A stretch of DNA of 42,129 nt from Martelella alba (GTDB lineage: Bacteria; Pseudomonadota; Gammaproteobacteria; Enterobacterales; Enterobacteriaceae): NCBI RefSeq assembly GCF_005217455.1, contig NZ_SZPQ01000039.1:1-42129 (forward strand). Direction: 5' to 3'. This document shows, piece after piece, positions 1-9,931 of the stretch. Each line of letters begins with the position of its first letter. Position 1 is the stretch's first letter. The notes under the pieces were generated by a model. That model did not search any database and was not told the DNA's origin. It worked only from the letters and a program-made list of their open reading frames with translations. The translations under genes and the position numbers were made by a program.

Positions 1-22
1 AAAAGCGAGTATTTTTAGTCAT
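1..22 (-). CDS. IS3-family transposase OrfA, first 7 codons only
   Basis: The start codon is at 22-20 on the minus strand and the frame leaves the window after MTKNTRF. OrfA of IS3 elements is a small helix-turn-helix protein that is joined to OrfB by programmed frameshifting to make the DDE transposase. Only the beginning is visible, and it is identical to the copy at the right end of the window. Confidence 0.7.
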
Positions 23-75
23 CCTGTTACCTCTCTCTCAAAGAGTTTAGTCTCCAGGATTCCCGGGGCGGTTCA
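1..75 (-). mobile_element. 5' end of an IS3-family insertion sequence (partial)
   Basis: Bases 1-75 are the exact reverse complement of 42054-42128. Read on the minus strand the element begins at 75 with TGAACCGCCCCGGG, a terminus typical of IS3-family (IS51-like group) elements. A GAGGTAACAGG ribosome-binding region and an ATG at 22-20 follow, encoding MTKNTRF, which resembles the start of IS3-family OrfA proteins. The IS has cut the first T6SS gene: its open frame runs up to base 76 without a start. Family assignment is from memory of IS3 ends; only the first 75 bases are visible. Confidence 0.85.
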
Positions 76-1500
76 TATGCCCATATTGAGGTCATCAGCG
101 TAGACAAACGCATGCCGGCGTTTTTGGATAATCCGGGCCGTCTGACGACGGGGCGAAAATATATCCGTATTCACCCTGGAAGCGTCCTGTATACGAATTT
201 GGGCGACATGTTTACCAAAACATCGACATTAGTCAAAAAAGATGACTGTCTTATCCATGCTTTGGCTAACAGCAATGTGAAGAAAAGCAATGGCAATCAA
301 TGGTACCGGATTGGCGAGCAAAACTGGCTACACCAGGACGACGTGGATGTACTCAGCCAGTATGACCTCAAAGAACTCGGATTCTCAGCGTTGATCGAAG
401 AATCAACACCGGATATGTCCGCGTCGCTGAAAGAAGGATGGGTAAAGTCGGCATTCCATTGTCTTTCGCGGCAGGTCAAACCGGAACGTGGCATTCAAGA
501 ACAGCGGATGTCCGGTTTCTATAAAGCGATGGTGGACCAAATGGATACGCAACGTGCCGACCAACTGTCAGGACGAACGCTCTATGAAGCCCTACAGTTT
601 CCGGCCATGGGGGTCCGCGATATTGTCGCTTGTCTGGTGGTAAAGCATGAGAGCGAGTGGTTTGGCGGTAGCGGCCACCAGAAATGGACCGCGTTTTTTC
701 AGGACTATGACATTCTGCGGCTAGATTATGCGAAAAAGTGGTTGGATGATATGGAATGGATGCGCCAAGTTGAGCCTTTTACGTCGGGGAAAGCGGTTTG
801 GCATATGCACCCGGTGATGTTTTTACATGCGCTAGCAGATATCTATGTAGATTTCATAGAGTTTAAGACGACGTTAGGTATATACAGAATTTCAAAGAAA
901 TCTGCTGAATTTATATTGTCATGGGAGGCTTTTGTGTCCAAACCGTATGTTCCTGCAGGTGATCAGTCGAGTGGTGTCACAGTCGGTTATGGATATGATC
1001 TGGGACAACAAACAGTTTCATCGGCACGGAAAATCTTGCTTGATTATTATAGTGAGTCGCAGGTTGAAAAATTACTCACTACCATCGGAAAAAAAGGTGA
1101 CCAAGCAAGAGCCATGGTTAGTAATTTGTCAGATATTATTATAGACAAAAGTAAAGCCATTGAAATGGCTATGGTTCTGAAAGCGCAATTTTGTCAAATT
1201 GTAATTGAGGTATATCCTCAGGCAATAAATCTTCCACCAGATAGCGCAGGAGCTATACTTTCGTTGATTTATAATCGTGGTCCATCCCTGGCGCTTCCAA
1301 AAACAGGCGACCTTATCGATAGACGTTGTGAAATGAGACAGATTCGTGATGATCTCTCTCAAGGGAGCATAAATAATATCCCCAGCCGGTTGAGAAGTAT
1401 GAAGCGCCTTTGGCCAAACCAGCCCGGATTAATAAATCGTCGAGAGGGGGAGGCAAAACTAATAGAAAATGAGCTGGCAATAGGTGCTTATGATGAATAA
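76..1500 (+). pseudogene. T6SS lysozyme-like effector, 5' truncated by IS
   Basis: The frame is open from the IS border to 1500; the first internal Met is at 112 (462 residues from there). The start of the original gene is lost. Residues near the border (AHIEVISVDK) resemble the last strand of an M23/LytM-like domain. After that comes an SH3-like stretch (Met112 numbering about 10-85) and a helical middle region of the kind found in VgrG-linked peptidoglycan effectors. The C-terminal part (about 262-462) looks like a GH24/pesticin-type muramidase: Glu272, Asp284 and Thr290 (D-x5-T as in T4 lysozyme), then VGYGYDLG and SLIYNRG. It overlaps a small secreted protein that is a plausible immunity partner. 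From about base 850 the DNA becomes AT-rich, so the toxin end may have been acquired separately. The missing N-terminus probably makes it non-functional. Confidence 0.7.
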
Positions 1501-2026
1501 TTGTTTATTAAAAATATTGATCTTGGTAATATTGTTATTTTCGTTGAAAATTTATGCTTGCGGTAATAATCCCAATGCTATTGTGCAGGGACCATTCAAA
1601 GATCACTCATTCGATAATGGCTCTATTTGCTTTCAAAATTCCCTCGATAGAAATCATATAGATTTTTATTTAAACTATATGTCAAAAAAAGGTATTCATA
1701 ATGATATTGTTGATACATTCTATTACTCAGATGCCCCGGTGGAACTCATGTCTGTTTTTTTTGAACCTGTTAATAATAAATGTAATGTTGTGGTTCTTCT
1801 GCGCTGGAATGTAAATTATGAGATTAAGGGTATTCAATATTTATATTACTACGAAATAAAAACATATCAACGATATAATGATTCTGGATATAAATTGAAT
1901 CTAGACGCTGATAAAGACGAAAAATTAGCTGGTTACCAAACGAAAAAAAATGGAAAGGTTGACAACTATCCTTTAGATAACGCGCAAAAAATAAAGCGCT
2001 ATCTAAGAAAAAGCTACAGTACCTAA
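1490..2026 (+). CDS. Putative secreted immunity protein for the lysozyme-like effector
   Basis: About 178 residues with an N-terminal hydrophobic signal segment (LLKILILVILLFSLKIYAC) ending in a possible lipobox-like Cys, so it is likely periplasmic. The rest has no domain I recognise. It is rich in Tyr, Asn and Lys, reflecting AT-rich DNA unlike the flanking genes. It starts inside the end of the effector gene (11-base overlap), with AGGTG just upstream; ATG 1493 or GTG 1484 are alternative starts. A periplasmic protein coupled to a peptidoglycan-degrading effector is the usual layout of a T6SS immunity gene. The immunity role rests only on location and signal peptide. Confidence 0.55.
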   Translation: MMNNCLLKILILVILLFSLKIYACGNNPNAIVQGPFKDHSFDNGSICFQNSLDRNHIDFYLNYMSKKGIHNDIVDTFYYSDAPVELMSVFFEPVNNKCNVVVLLRWNVNYEIKGIQYLYYYEIKTYQRYNDSGYKLNLDADKDEKLAGYQTKKNGKVDNYPLDNAQKIKRYLRKSYST

Positions 2027-2095
2027 CACAAACTCAAATATCGGCAATGCATCGTCACCGTGTTACGGGGATAAGTGTTGAAATAGGAGGCGCTC

Positions 2096-2359
2096 ATGCA
2101 AGGAATTGTTCGAATCGGTGATAAGACAACCCACGGCGGAACCGTTCAGTCCGGTTCAAATACCATGATTTTCGGCGGCATCGGCGTGGCCCGCAAAGGC
2201 GACCAGGTTTCTTGTCCCATAGCCGGCCATGGACCTACCACGATCAGCGAAGGACATCCCGACTATCTGGATAACGGGATCCCCGTGGCATTTCACGGAC
2301 ATAAGTGCGCCTGCGGCTGCACACTCATCAGTTCGTTGCCGGACGCGTTGGTGGGGTAA
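2096..2359 (+). CDS. PAAR-domain T6SS spike tip protein
   Basis: Full-length 87-residue PAAR protein. PAAR proteins form the sharp tip on the VgrG spike of the type VI secretion needle and help load effectors. Visible hallmarks are GDKTTHGG near the start, repeated Gly-rich turns (FGGIGVARKGDQVSCP), and His/Cys residues (HGPTTI, FHGHKCACGC) that would bind the tip metal. The start has a strong AGGAGG site seven bases upstream. It follows the effector/immunity pair and precedes the frameshifted T6SS gene, a common order in enterobacterial T6SS loci. No C-terminal extension is present, so it is a plain adaptor rather than a toxin-bearing PAAR. Confidence 0.93.
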   Translation: MQGIVRIGDKTTHGGTVQSGSNTMIFGGIGVARKGDQVSCPIAGHGPTTISEGHPDYLDNGIPVAFHGHKCACGCTLISSLPDALVG

Positions 2360-2361
2360 GT

Positions 2362-3523
2362 ATGCCTGTCTACCTGGAAAAGATCCCCGAAGAAAAAAAC
2401 GCGCCCCCTCGTCCGGCAACCTGGCGGTGGCTGATGTTCGGCGCTGCCGTTTTACTTGTCGGCATGGGGCTAACGTTCTTGTTCTGGCAAGGCGATCGTT
2501 TCGGGCCACGGTTCTGGTTTTTGGCATTGGTACTCCCCGTGCTTATCTGGGGGGCAATTTTTTCAACACGCCGGGCGGGTTATACCTTGCAACGTGTTGG
2601 ACAGAATTCCGCGAACAGAGTCATCAATGCTCGCCCATGACGCCGGCCGCAAGCGGGGACAACGATTCGCCTGGTTTGCCGGTGAGTATTTGGTGAATGC
2701 GCTGGAAAGGGAACATAAACCCACGCAAAAAGCGGCGCTCGGCAAAAACCCGATCCTTCAACCTATCAGGCCACGCCAGGCGGAAAAGCCGGTCAGGCAT
2801 TCCCGGTTCGCCGAGGAAGGCGGCGCTGCGGATGTACTGGCCTGCTATCGGTACGACGTGATTGGGCGCATCAACAAACTCCTTAAGTCGTTGCCCCGGA
2901 CTGCGCCCTGCTATCTGGCGTTGGACCTGGGCGACGGACTGCCGGACATCGCGCTTAACTGGTTGCCTGAAATCCACCGCACGTTGATCCGTATCCGCGG
3001 TCTTTCAGGGCTGCGCATTCTGGATTACTGGCTCGACTGCCATTACCAAAAGCCTTCCGCGCTGCTGGTTATCAGCGTGCATCTGGAAGGGACGCCGAAG
3101 GACGATGCCGGGGAAGCCATCGCCGTTTTGCTGATGACTAACTGCCGTATACAAGGCGTACCCCCCGTATCCGTGCGATTACATCGCCCGCAAATCAACC
3201 ACGACGGCGATTTGGTTCATGCATTGCGTCATGCCATGCTGTGGGCCGATCTTGACAAGCAGGCACCGCTGCGCGGTTGGATCACGGGCGGAAAACTGGC
3301 CTCCAGCGGTACGCTCAGTTGCGCTTGTGAGGCCTATGCGCCCGCACTGACAGTGCAGCGATACGTCAATATTGATACCGTTGCCGGTTTCGCCGGCGTT
3401 ACCGCCCCGTGGCAGGCATTGATTCTCGCAACCCGCCAGTGTCTCGCTGACGGTGAAGCGCAGATGGTTATCACTGAATCCTCTCCCACCTATCGGCAAC
3501 TCTGTGCCGTAACGCCAGAATAA
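2362..3523 (+). pseudogene. T6SS-associated membrane protein, frameshifted
   Basis: Two frames make up one gene. Frame one starts at ATG 2362 (MPVYLEKIPEEK), encodes two membrane segments (about residues 28-46 and 52-67) and hits a stop at 2638-2640. Frame two is open through 2594-3523 and continues with HDAGRKRGQRFAWFAGEYLVNALE and a soluble region. The N-terminus with two membrane segments followed by a roughly 300-residue cytoplasmic or periplasmic part matches an uncharacterised protein often encoded between PAAR and tssM in enterobacterial T6SS clusters. The shift must lie within about 2594-2640. A sequencing indel is possible, but the state of the neighbours makes a real frameshift likely. 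No enzymatic role is known to me. Confidence 0.7.
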
Positions 3524-3547
3524 TCATCAGGAATTTTTACCGCCGTT

Positions 3548-6500
3548 ATGAAACGACCTTCCGCCCTTGCCTCTGTTGTTGCGCTGGCCCTTTGTATCAC
3601 AGGCATTTTCGGTGGTTTTCTCTGGCTCTATCCGGATGAAACCGCCCATGCCATGGGCATAGGTCCTTATAGCCATCTCGGCGTTATCGTTTTTTGTCTG
3701 GTGCTGGCGCTGATGATTCTGATTCTGGGCTGGTTTGCCGAAAGCGTGATGGCGGCGGCGGGAGAAACCGGGGGCAACTAGGACGCCTCGCCGGGGAATG
3801 CCAAAGCGATGGCCTCCCAGCCTGAAGCGCCGGCGCATACGGACGAAGAACCCCTCCGGTTTACTTCTGACGCGCTTATTGATCACCTGTGCCAGCATTA
3901 CGGCCGCCGGTGGAAATCCAAAGTGCGTTTACTGTTGGTTCAAGGCGCCGACGCGTAGGTCGAAAAGGTCGTTCCCGGGCTTAAGCACGATCGCTGGCAG
4001 GAGAATGGCGGCATTGTTCTTATTCACGGGGGGGCGGCAGAGGCGCCGCCGGAGCCCGTAATTTTTGAGGTTCTGAAACAAGTGCGCCATCAGCGTCCAG
4101 TGGACGGTATCGTGCAGATCATGAACTGCGAAAATATCCCAGACCCCGTCGCGCTTGATGCGCTCATCCGCGTTCGCCGGAAAACCGACGGGCTATTCGG
4201 GTGGCGGGCGCCTGTCTGGCTGTGGTTCGTTTGGGAGGCGTCCTGTCGCCAGGAAATAGGCAGTGTCCCGGCGACGGGGACGCTGTTTGGTCCGAGGGCG
4301 ACGCCGGATACGGCCCTGGGGGCGCTTGATACCTTATCTTCACGCCTGTGCCGTGCCGGTGTGCCGATGCTGCTGGGTGATATTCGTCGCGACGGGTTGT
4401 TGCGTTTATCCGCCCAATTGCGCGGACAACTTAAGCGGCAACTGACCCCATTACTCACAAGCTTGATGGAGGGTCCCGCGCCCTACGGGCTTCGTGGCGT
4501 GATGTTCAGCCCTGCATTAATGAACGCTGCCGCTCAACCACATGCACGCATAAGCCACCCGGCATGGCAAGCGCTGGAAAATGATTGTCGCCGCGTTCAA
4601 GCCCGTAAATTGGGCTTCCAGTGGAGAGGGATGCTGAGCCATGGGGTATTGGCCCTGGTCTTACTGTGGAGCGTCGGCACGCTACTTTCTCTGATGGTAA
4701 ATCGGGCGCAGATATATCAGACGCAGGAAACCGTCCGTATCGCCGCCGACACAAAACAGCCCTTGCCGGAACGTTTGCGTAATCAGTGGGTTCTACAACA
4801 GACCATTGCCCGGCTACAGCACAGGAAAGCGCATGGCGCGCCCTGGTTCACGCGTTTTGGCCTGAATCGGGATCACGACAGGCTGAAGAGTCTTTGGCCG
4901 TTTTATGCCCGCAACAATGAGATTTTGATGCGTGACGCATTGGCGGATGTCCTGCAACAAAGGCTCAGTGCCTTTGTGCGGCTTCCACCCGCCAGCGCCG
5001 CCAGAAATGCCGCCTCACAGCAGGCCTATCACTTACTGAAGGGATATTTGATGCTCGCCCGCCCGGACAAGGCGGACGCTTCCTGGCTTGCCGGGAATGT
5101 ACTGGACATCTGGCCGAAGCGTGCGGGGGTGCCGGATACCCTTTGGCAAACCCTGGCACCGAAACTGCTGGGTTTTTACGCCCAGAACCTGCCTGTGCAT
5201 CCGGCGTGGAAGATTAAACCGAATGCCGGGCTAATCAGCACTGTTCGCCAGATTTTGCTTAAGCAGGTCGGCCAGCGTAACGCCGAATCAGGCCTGTATC
5301 GGGAGATGCTGCGGCGCGTTGCCCATAACTGGCCGGATTCAACGCTGGCGGATATGACCGGCGATACCGATGCCTCCAGCTTATTTAGTACCGAAGCCGT
5401 GGTGCCCGGCATGTTCACCCGCCAGGCTTGGGAAGAACAGGTGCGCAATACCATTGAAGAAGCGGTGAAAGCCCGCCGCGATGAAATCGACTGGGTACTG
5501 TCGGACAAGACGCTCCCGGCGGGTTGCGATATTTCATCGGAGGCGCTCAAACACCGTTTCACCGAACGCTACTTCAAGGATTTCGGTAACGCCTGGTTAA
5601 ACATGGTCAACAGCATTCAGTGGCATGAGGCCGGTTCGCTATCGGAAACCATCGGCCAGTTGAATCTGCTGGCCGATGCGCGCCAGTCACCGCTGGTGGC
5701 CTTGATCAATACGCTGGCCTGGCAGGGACAGGCGGGCGCCAAGAGTTATCGGTTGGCGGATTCGCTGGTGGACTCCGCGAAAAAACGGTGGGGGCCCAAT
5801 AAGAATGTCCGTCAGCTCTTCAAAGAAGCGTTAGAGCCGGACGGCCCGCTGGATTGGGTGTTTGGACCGATAAACGGATTGATGGCCGGCAAGGATGGCA
5901 CCGGTAAGAATGGCCACCTTAGCGTCCAATCCTGGCTGGCGCGTGTAACCCAGCTACGTCTCAAGTAGCAACAGGTCAACAACGCGCCGGATCCGCAAGC
6001 GATGGCACGGATGCTGGCCCAGACGGTATTCGAGGGCAGCGCTATCGATTTGACCGAAACCCGTGACTACGGCAGTCTCGTCGCGGCAAGTCTCGGTCAA
6101 GAGTGGAACGGCTTTGGTCAGACACTGTTTGTTCAACCGCTGGACGTGGCCTGGCGTCAGGTGCTTACACCCGCGGCAAGCAATCTCAACGCCCGCTGGC
6201 AACGTACTATCGTATCGCAATGGAATGCCGATTTCGCCGCACGCTACCCCTTCAACGCCACAGGACCTGATGCGTCGCTCCCGCTGCTGGCGTGGTTCCT
6301 GCGTGCCGACTCCGGTCGCATTGCGTCATTCCTTAAAGCGAACCTCGCCGGCATTCTTCATCAGGAAGGCCGCCACTGGGTTGTCGACCCCATGGCAAGT
6401 CAAGGTATGACCGTTGATTCGGCATTCCTCGAGGCCATCAACCAATTGGCGGACATCTCGGATATCGTCTTTGCCCAGGGCGACGCGGAAATCCATTTTG

Positions 6501-6895
6501 AACTGATGGCCCGTCCGTCACGTAACGTGGCCCGCATGAAGCTGACGCTGAATGGTCAGAATCTGGATTACTTCAATCAAATGGAGAGTTGGCGGAGCTT
6601 TATCTGGCCTGGAAACACCTATTTTCCCGGTACGGATCTGAGATGGCGCACCGCCAACGCTGAAATGCGCCTTTATGCCCATCATCCGGGCCACTGGGGA
6701 TTCATTCGTTTGCTGGATGACGCATTGATTACGCCGTTGGACGGAAGTCGTACGCAACTGAAGTGGATCACCCCGAACGGCGATCCGCTGGAGCTCATCA
6801 TTCGCAGCGAACTGGGGGCTGGTCCGTTGGCATGGCAAAAACTGCACGGTTTTCGTTTTCCGGAGTCCATATTTTCCGTTGGTTCCTCTGAATAA
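3548..6895 (+). pseudogene. tssM: tssM (IcmF/VasK) with three in-frame TAG codons
   Basis: One uninterrupted reading frame of 1,115 codons, the usual TssM length, broken only by TAG at 3779, 3956 and 5966 (codons 78, 137 and 807). TssM is the inner-membrane protein of the T6SS membrane complex and spans the periplasm to reach TssJ. Seen here: two N-terminal membrane segments (residues about 6-28 and 45-65), a cytoplasmic part (RWKSKVRLLLV), a third membrane segment near 361-383, a long periplasmic region, and a C-terminal part ending FRFPESIF that is typical of IcmF-related proteins. No Walker A motif is visible in the cytoplasmic part. Each TAG could be a CAG (Gln) transition. No frameshift is apparent. 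Most likely a young pseudogene; amber suppression cannot be excluded from sequence. Confidence 0.85.
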
Positions 6896-7220
6896 GCCTG
6901 GCGCCCGCGATCCCTGTGTGAACGTCTGTTTGAAGGATTCGCCTACCTGATGGTGTTACCGCGTGTCTATCCGGCTTATCGCGCGGAAGTGCGTTGGGAT
7001 CTCACAATACCCGCCAATGTACTCCCGGCGTCGCGACTAGGCTGGCAGCGGCGTATATGGCTTGGACGAACGGGCATGTCGGGACTCGGAGGCGGAAAGT
7101 CACGCTCCGGTCTTAATTCTTTGACTATCGCCTTGGGTTGTTATGCGAGGCTGCGTAGCGCCACGCGGCCACCCGCATTGGCTGGCGGTTACCGTTTTGT
7201 ATTCTGGGGGGATTTGCCGG
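6896..7220 (+). pseudogene. Possible tssG remnant between tssM and tssJ
   Basis: Right after the tssM stop the same frame stays open to 7306 and encodes LCERLFEGFAYLMVLPRVYP, then ANVLPASRLGWQRRIWLGRTG. The second stretch recalls the LG-rich repeats of TssG/ImpH baseplate proteins. In related clusters tssF and tssG lie here, before tssJ; tssF is entirely missing and at most a piece of tssG is left, so a deletion of about 2-3 kb is inferred. The part after about 7090 no longer looks protein-like. The TssG identification is weak; it could also be another T6SS gene fragment. Confidence 0.35.
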
Positions 7221-7754
7221 ATGGCATTCGTATCACTGCGCCAGAAACTCATACTGGCCCTCTGCTGTGTCATGACCGGTTGCGGCCTGACCCAGACCCT
7301 CACTGATGGCGCAATCAGCATGACTAAAGCCAATTCTTGCAAAAAAATCAGGGTGCTCCACCTCGATTTCGTGCCGCGCGCCGCGTTTCTTGCAAGCGAA
7401 GTTCAGACGTCGTCGGCTACCATGGTGTGGGTATATCAGGTAATAGAGCGCCGGAGGGTGGACACGGCCGATGACCAGACACTGCTTCGTGCTGCGGACA
7501 TCGTTCTGGGAGACGATGCGGTGGCGGCAAAATCCCTGCTGTTGATGCCCAACGCCAGCGCTACGCTCGACATGCCGATGGACAATAAGACCCGATACGT
7601 CGCGATCGTCGGGCTGTTTGCTGGTACGGGCAAAAACGAACACATCGGGCGGCTGGTACTGGGCTGTGACGAACTCGACCCGCACATGCCCCGTACCATC
7701 GAATTGGGTAATGGCGTTCTGACTCTCACACCCGTGAAGAAGCGACAAACATGA
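7221..7754 (+). CDS. tssJ: TssJ-like T6SS outer-membrane lipoprotein (copy 1)
   Basis: 177 residues starting at ATG 7221, with GGGGGG about ten bases upstream. A signal peptide (RQKLILALCCVMTGC) ends in a lipobox Cys followed by GLTQTLTDGA, the conserved start of mature TssJ. TssJ anchors the T6SS membrane complex in the outer membrane and binds TssM. Later family features are visible: LHLDF, a VYQV strand, DMPMDNKTRYVAIVGLF and the C-terminal LTLTP. Parts of the sequence (for example SCKKIRV and LVLGCDELD) drift from the canonical copy at 10674. It probably remains translatable but has lost its upstream partners tssF and tssG. Confidence 0.85.
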   Translation: MAFVSLRQKLILALCCVMTGCGLTQTLTDGAISMTKANSCKKIRVLHLDFVPRAAFLASEVQTSSATMVWVYQVIERRRVDTADDQTLLRAADIVLGDDAVAAKSLLLMPNASATLDMPMDNKTRYVAIVGLFAGTGKNEHIGRLVLGCDELDPHMPRTIELGNGVLTLTPVKKRQT

Positions 7755-7782
7755 TGATGGACACTCGGCAGGAGAATCGTTC

Positions 7783-9018
7783 TTGAATAACCGTAAACAA
7801 CTCAAAACCGGCGGTGATCCACGCGCGTTGCCGGATTACGAGGCTCTGCGCGATGTGTTGGCCAGGCTTTCCCATCCAGCGCGTCCGGATGTGGACTGGG
7901 AGCGGGTAGCGCAATTGAGCCTGTCGCTATTCCGACAAAACGGCGTCGAGCTCCAAACGCTGTCGTGGTATACGCTGGCGCGCACCCGACTGGCCGGTCT
8001 GTTAGGCCTCAATGAAGGACTGGCGATTCTGGAAGCACTACTGACGCACCAGTGGGGAACGCTATGGCCGCAGCCGGTTCATGCCCGGATGGAAATCCTC
8101 GCCGGATTCAGCCAGCGTCTGCAATCGGTTCTTCGCACATTCACTCTGCATTCCGCTGATTTGCCGCAAATCTATCGAGCGGAACAGCATTTAAACGCCG
8201 TGCGCGACATCCTGCAACGCCTGGCGCTAAAAAACGCCAGTCAGATGGGGGATTTGTGCATCTTTATGCACATGGCGGCAACACGGCTTGAGAATAGGTA
8301 TGCGGACAACAGCCCTGATCCCGCGGTTATGCTGCCCGCGACATTCCATTTGTCCCCTGACCTGCCGCCCGCCGCCACATTTGAACCGCTGGTTTATATC
8401 GCCTGTGAAGCGCCGGCTGCGCCACGGGTAGTGACCGAATTGCCAAAACCCAAGCGAGGGTGGAAAAGCTTTACCGGCGGCATGCTGACTATGCTGGCAC
8501 TGTGCGCCGCGAGTTCGTGGGGTTGGCGGAGTCTGATTCCCACGGCGAGCGGCCCGCTGCCGGTGGCGGCAAATGAAGCCGCCCTGACGGCGCTGGGGCA
8601 ACTGTCGCCGTTATGGCTACAGAACTACGGATTTATCCTGGCCGCCGGCGCGAGGCCGGATGAATCGGAGAAGCTTACGGCGCAGTGGCGGCGACATATC
8701 GTAGGAAGCGCCCTGCCATCTGAGGCGCTCTGCGGCTGGCATCAGGGCATGGAAGGTTTGCACGAACTGACCCGTCGCCTCAATGCGCTGGATGAGCGTA
8801 AAGGGAGATACCTGACCGGCTCTGAGCTTAAGTCGATGGTATTTGCCATAACGCAGAATTTCGGACGCACAATTCCCGTGGAAGAGCGACTATATCAGCT
8901 TAACCAGGTTGGAAGCGGGACGCCGTTGCCCGCTGAGCTGGTATCGCAAATCGATAGACATCTGCATCAACTGCTTAGCCGTTACACCCTGATAACTCAG
9001 CAAGCGGAGGGCAAGTAG
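7783..9018 (+). CDS. VasL/ImpA-like T6SS protein (TssA family)
   Basis: 411 residues. The N-terminal half (about 18-130) has the ImpA_N pattern of TssA-like proteins (LPDYEALRDVLARLSHP and LLTHQWGTLWPQPVHARMEI). A membrane segment follows near residues 226-250 (GGMLTMLALCAASSWGWRSL), then a helical C-terminal VasL-type region. Proteins of this build are membrane-anchored TssA relatives linked to sheath assembly and termination. The start is TTG at 7783: AGGAG lies ten bases upstream and no ATG or GTG is in frame before the upstream gene. It follows tssJ by 28 bases. No damage is evident. Confidence 0.8.
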   Translation: MNNRKQLKTGGDPRALPDYEALRDVLARLSHPARPDVDWERVAQLSLSLFRQNGVELQTLSWYTLARTRLAGLLGLNEGLAILEALLTHQWGTLWPQPVHARMEILAGFSQRLQSVLRTFTLHSADLPQIYRAEQHLNAVRDILQRLALKNASQMGDLCIFMHMAATRLENRYADNSPDPAVMLPATFHLSPDLPPAATFEPLVYIACEAPAAPRVVTELPKPKRGWKSFTGGMLTMLALCAASSWGWRSLIPTASGPLPVAANEAALTALGQLSPLWLQNYGFILAAGARPDESEKLTAQWRRHIVGSALPSEALCGWHQGMEGLHELTRRLNALDERKGRYLTGSELKSMVFAITQNFGRTIPVEERLYQLNQVGSGTPLPAELVSQIDRHLHQLLSRYTLITQQAEGK

Positions 9019-9312
9019 CCGGGAAATCGCCAAATCATTCGCGTCGCTTCTTTATGGGTTGCCCTCGCTTGCCGCCGGGATGCAACGCGAAATATTTAAT
9101 GTATATAAAAGGTATGTCAGGGTTGATAATGAGGCGGCGTTTTTATTGTTTTCAATAAAAGATTTAATCATCACTTTGAGAGTTTCTTTATAAGAATTAT
9201 CTCTCTTGAAATCAAAACACTGAGTTGTTGCTTTCGGTTGGTATTCTGTTTTATCATCCCTTACAGGGAAATGCGGTTAAAGAATTATCATGGACGATAT
9301 TAAGAGGAATTT
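9019..9312 (+). other. AT-rich gap between vasL-like gene and tssB
   Basis: The 294 bases hold no convincing ORF. Base composition falls sharply after about 9090, and the sequence before tssB contains several A/T-rich stretches that could serve as a promoter for tssB. I cannot assign a definite -35/-10 pair. AAGAGGAA just before the tssB ATG is a good ribosome-binding site. Confidence 0.5.
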
Positions 9313-9813
9313 ATGAGCGGACATAGCTTCCAGAATGAAGTTCCCAAGGCACGCGTCAATCTTAAGCTGGACCTGCATACGGGTGGGGCGAAAAAGAAAG
9401 TCGAGCTGCCATTGAAGTTATTAGCCGTGGGGGATTTCAGCCACGGCAAGGAACAAAAACCATTATCTGAACGCATTAAAATAAGTATAAATAAAAATAA
9501 CTTCAACAGTGTGCTTTCGGAATTAAATCCATCGTTACAACTTTCAATTGAGAATACCCTGTCTGGCGACGGTTCAGAAGAAAATATCCACCTCGATTTC
9601 CGCGATATCAAAGATTTCGAGCCAGAGCAGGTGGCTCGTCAAATACCTCAACTGAAAGCCATGCTGGCCATGCGTCATCTATTGCGCGATTTGAAATCCA
9701 ATCTCCTGGATAATGTCACTTTCAGAAAATCGTTTGAGGCCATATTACGTGATTCCACGCTAAGCGATGCGCTACGCGGCGAACTTTCCGCACTGACCGC
9801 GAAAGACGTCTGA
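9313..9813 (+). CDS. tssB: TssB (VipA/ImpB) contractile sheath subunit
   Basis: 166 residues, the usual length for TssB, the small subunit of the T6SS contractile sheath that pairs with TssC. Family features: RVNLKLDLHTGGAKKKVELP at the start, LLAVGDFSHG, an N-rich middle, LDFRDIKDFEPEQVARQIPQL and the C-terminal helix region KAMLAMRHLLRDLKSNL. The ribosome-binding site AAGAGGAA lies six bases before the ATG. tssC normally follows directly but is absent; hcp comes only 118 bases later. So TssB looks intact but has no partner in this window. A tssC elsewhere in the genome is the only way it could function. Confidence 0.95.
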   Translation: MSGHSFQNEVPKARVNLKLDLHTGGAKKKVELPLKLLAVGDFSHGKEQKPLSERIKISINKNNFNSVLSELNPSLQLSIENTLSGDGSEENIHLDFRDIKDFEPEQVARQIPQLKAMLAMRHLLRDLKSNLLDNVTFRKSFEAILRDSTLSDALRGELSALTAKDV

Positions 9814-9931
9814 GTGTTCAACGGTTCAAAAATCAGTCTGGTACCGCAGGCCAATGCCTGTCAGATACCGGGCGACACCTTGGCGTCATCGCAGGATGAT
9901 GACGCGTTACAACACTACGGAGAGTAATTCA
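9814..9931 (+). other. Deletion junction tssB to hcp
   Basis: 118 bases separate tssB from hcp where tssC, and in many clusters tssK, tssL and others, would be expected. Short open stretches occur (for example LASSQDDDALQHYGE), but none resembles TssC. GGAGAG upstream of the hcp ATG is its ribosome-binding site. The short gap is best explained by a large internal deletion, although gene order in the ancestor is not known. Confidence 0.5.

Noticed and set aside
2156..2527. 123-codon minus-strand ORF across PAAR and the next gene
   Set aside because: Lies opposite a clear PAAR gene and has no family features; a shadow frame.
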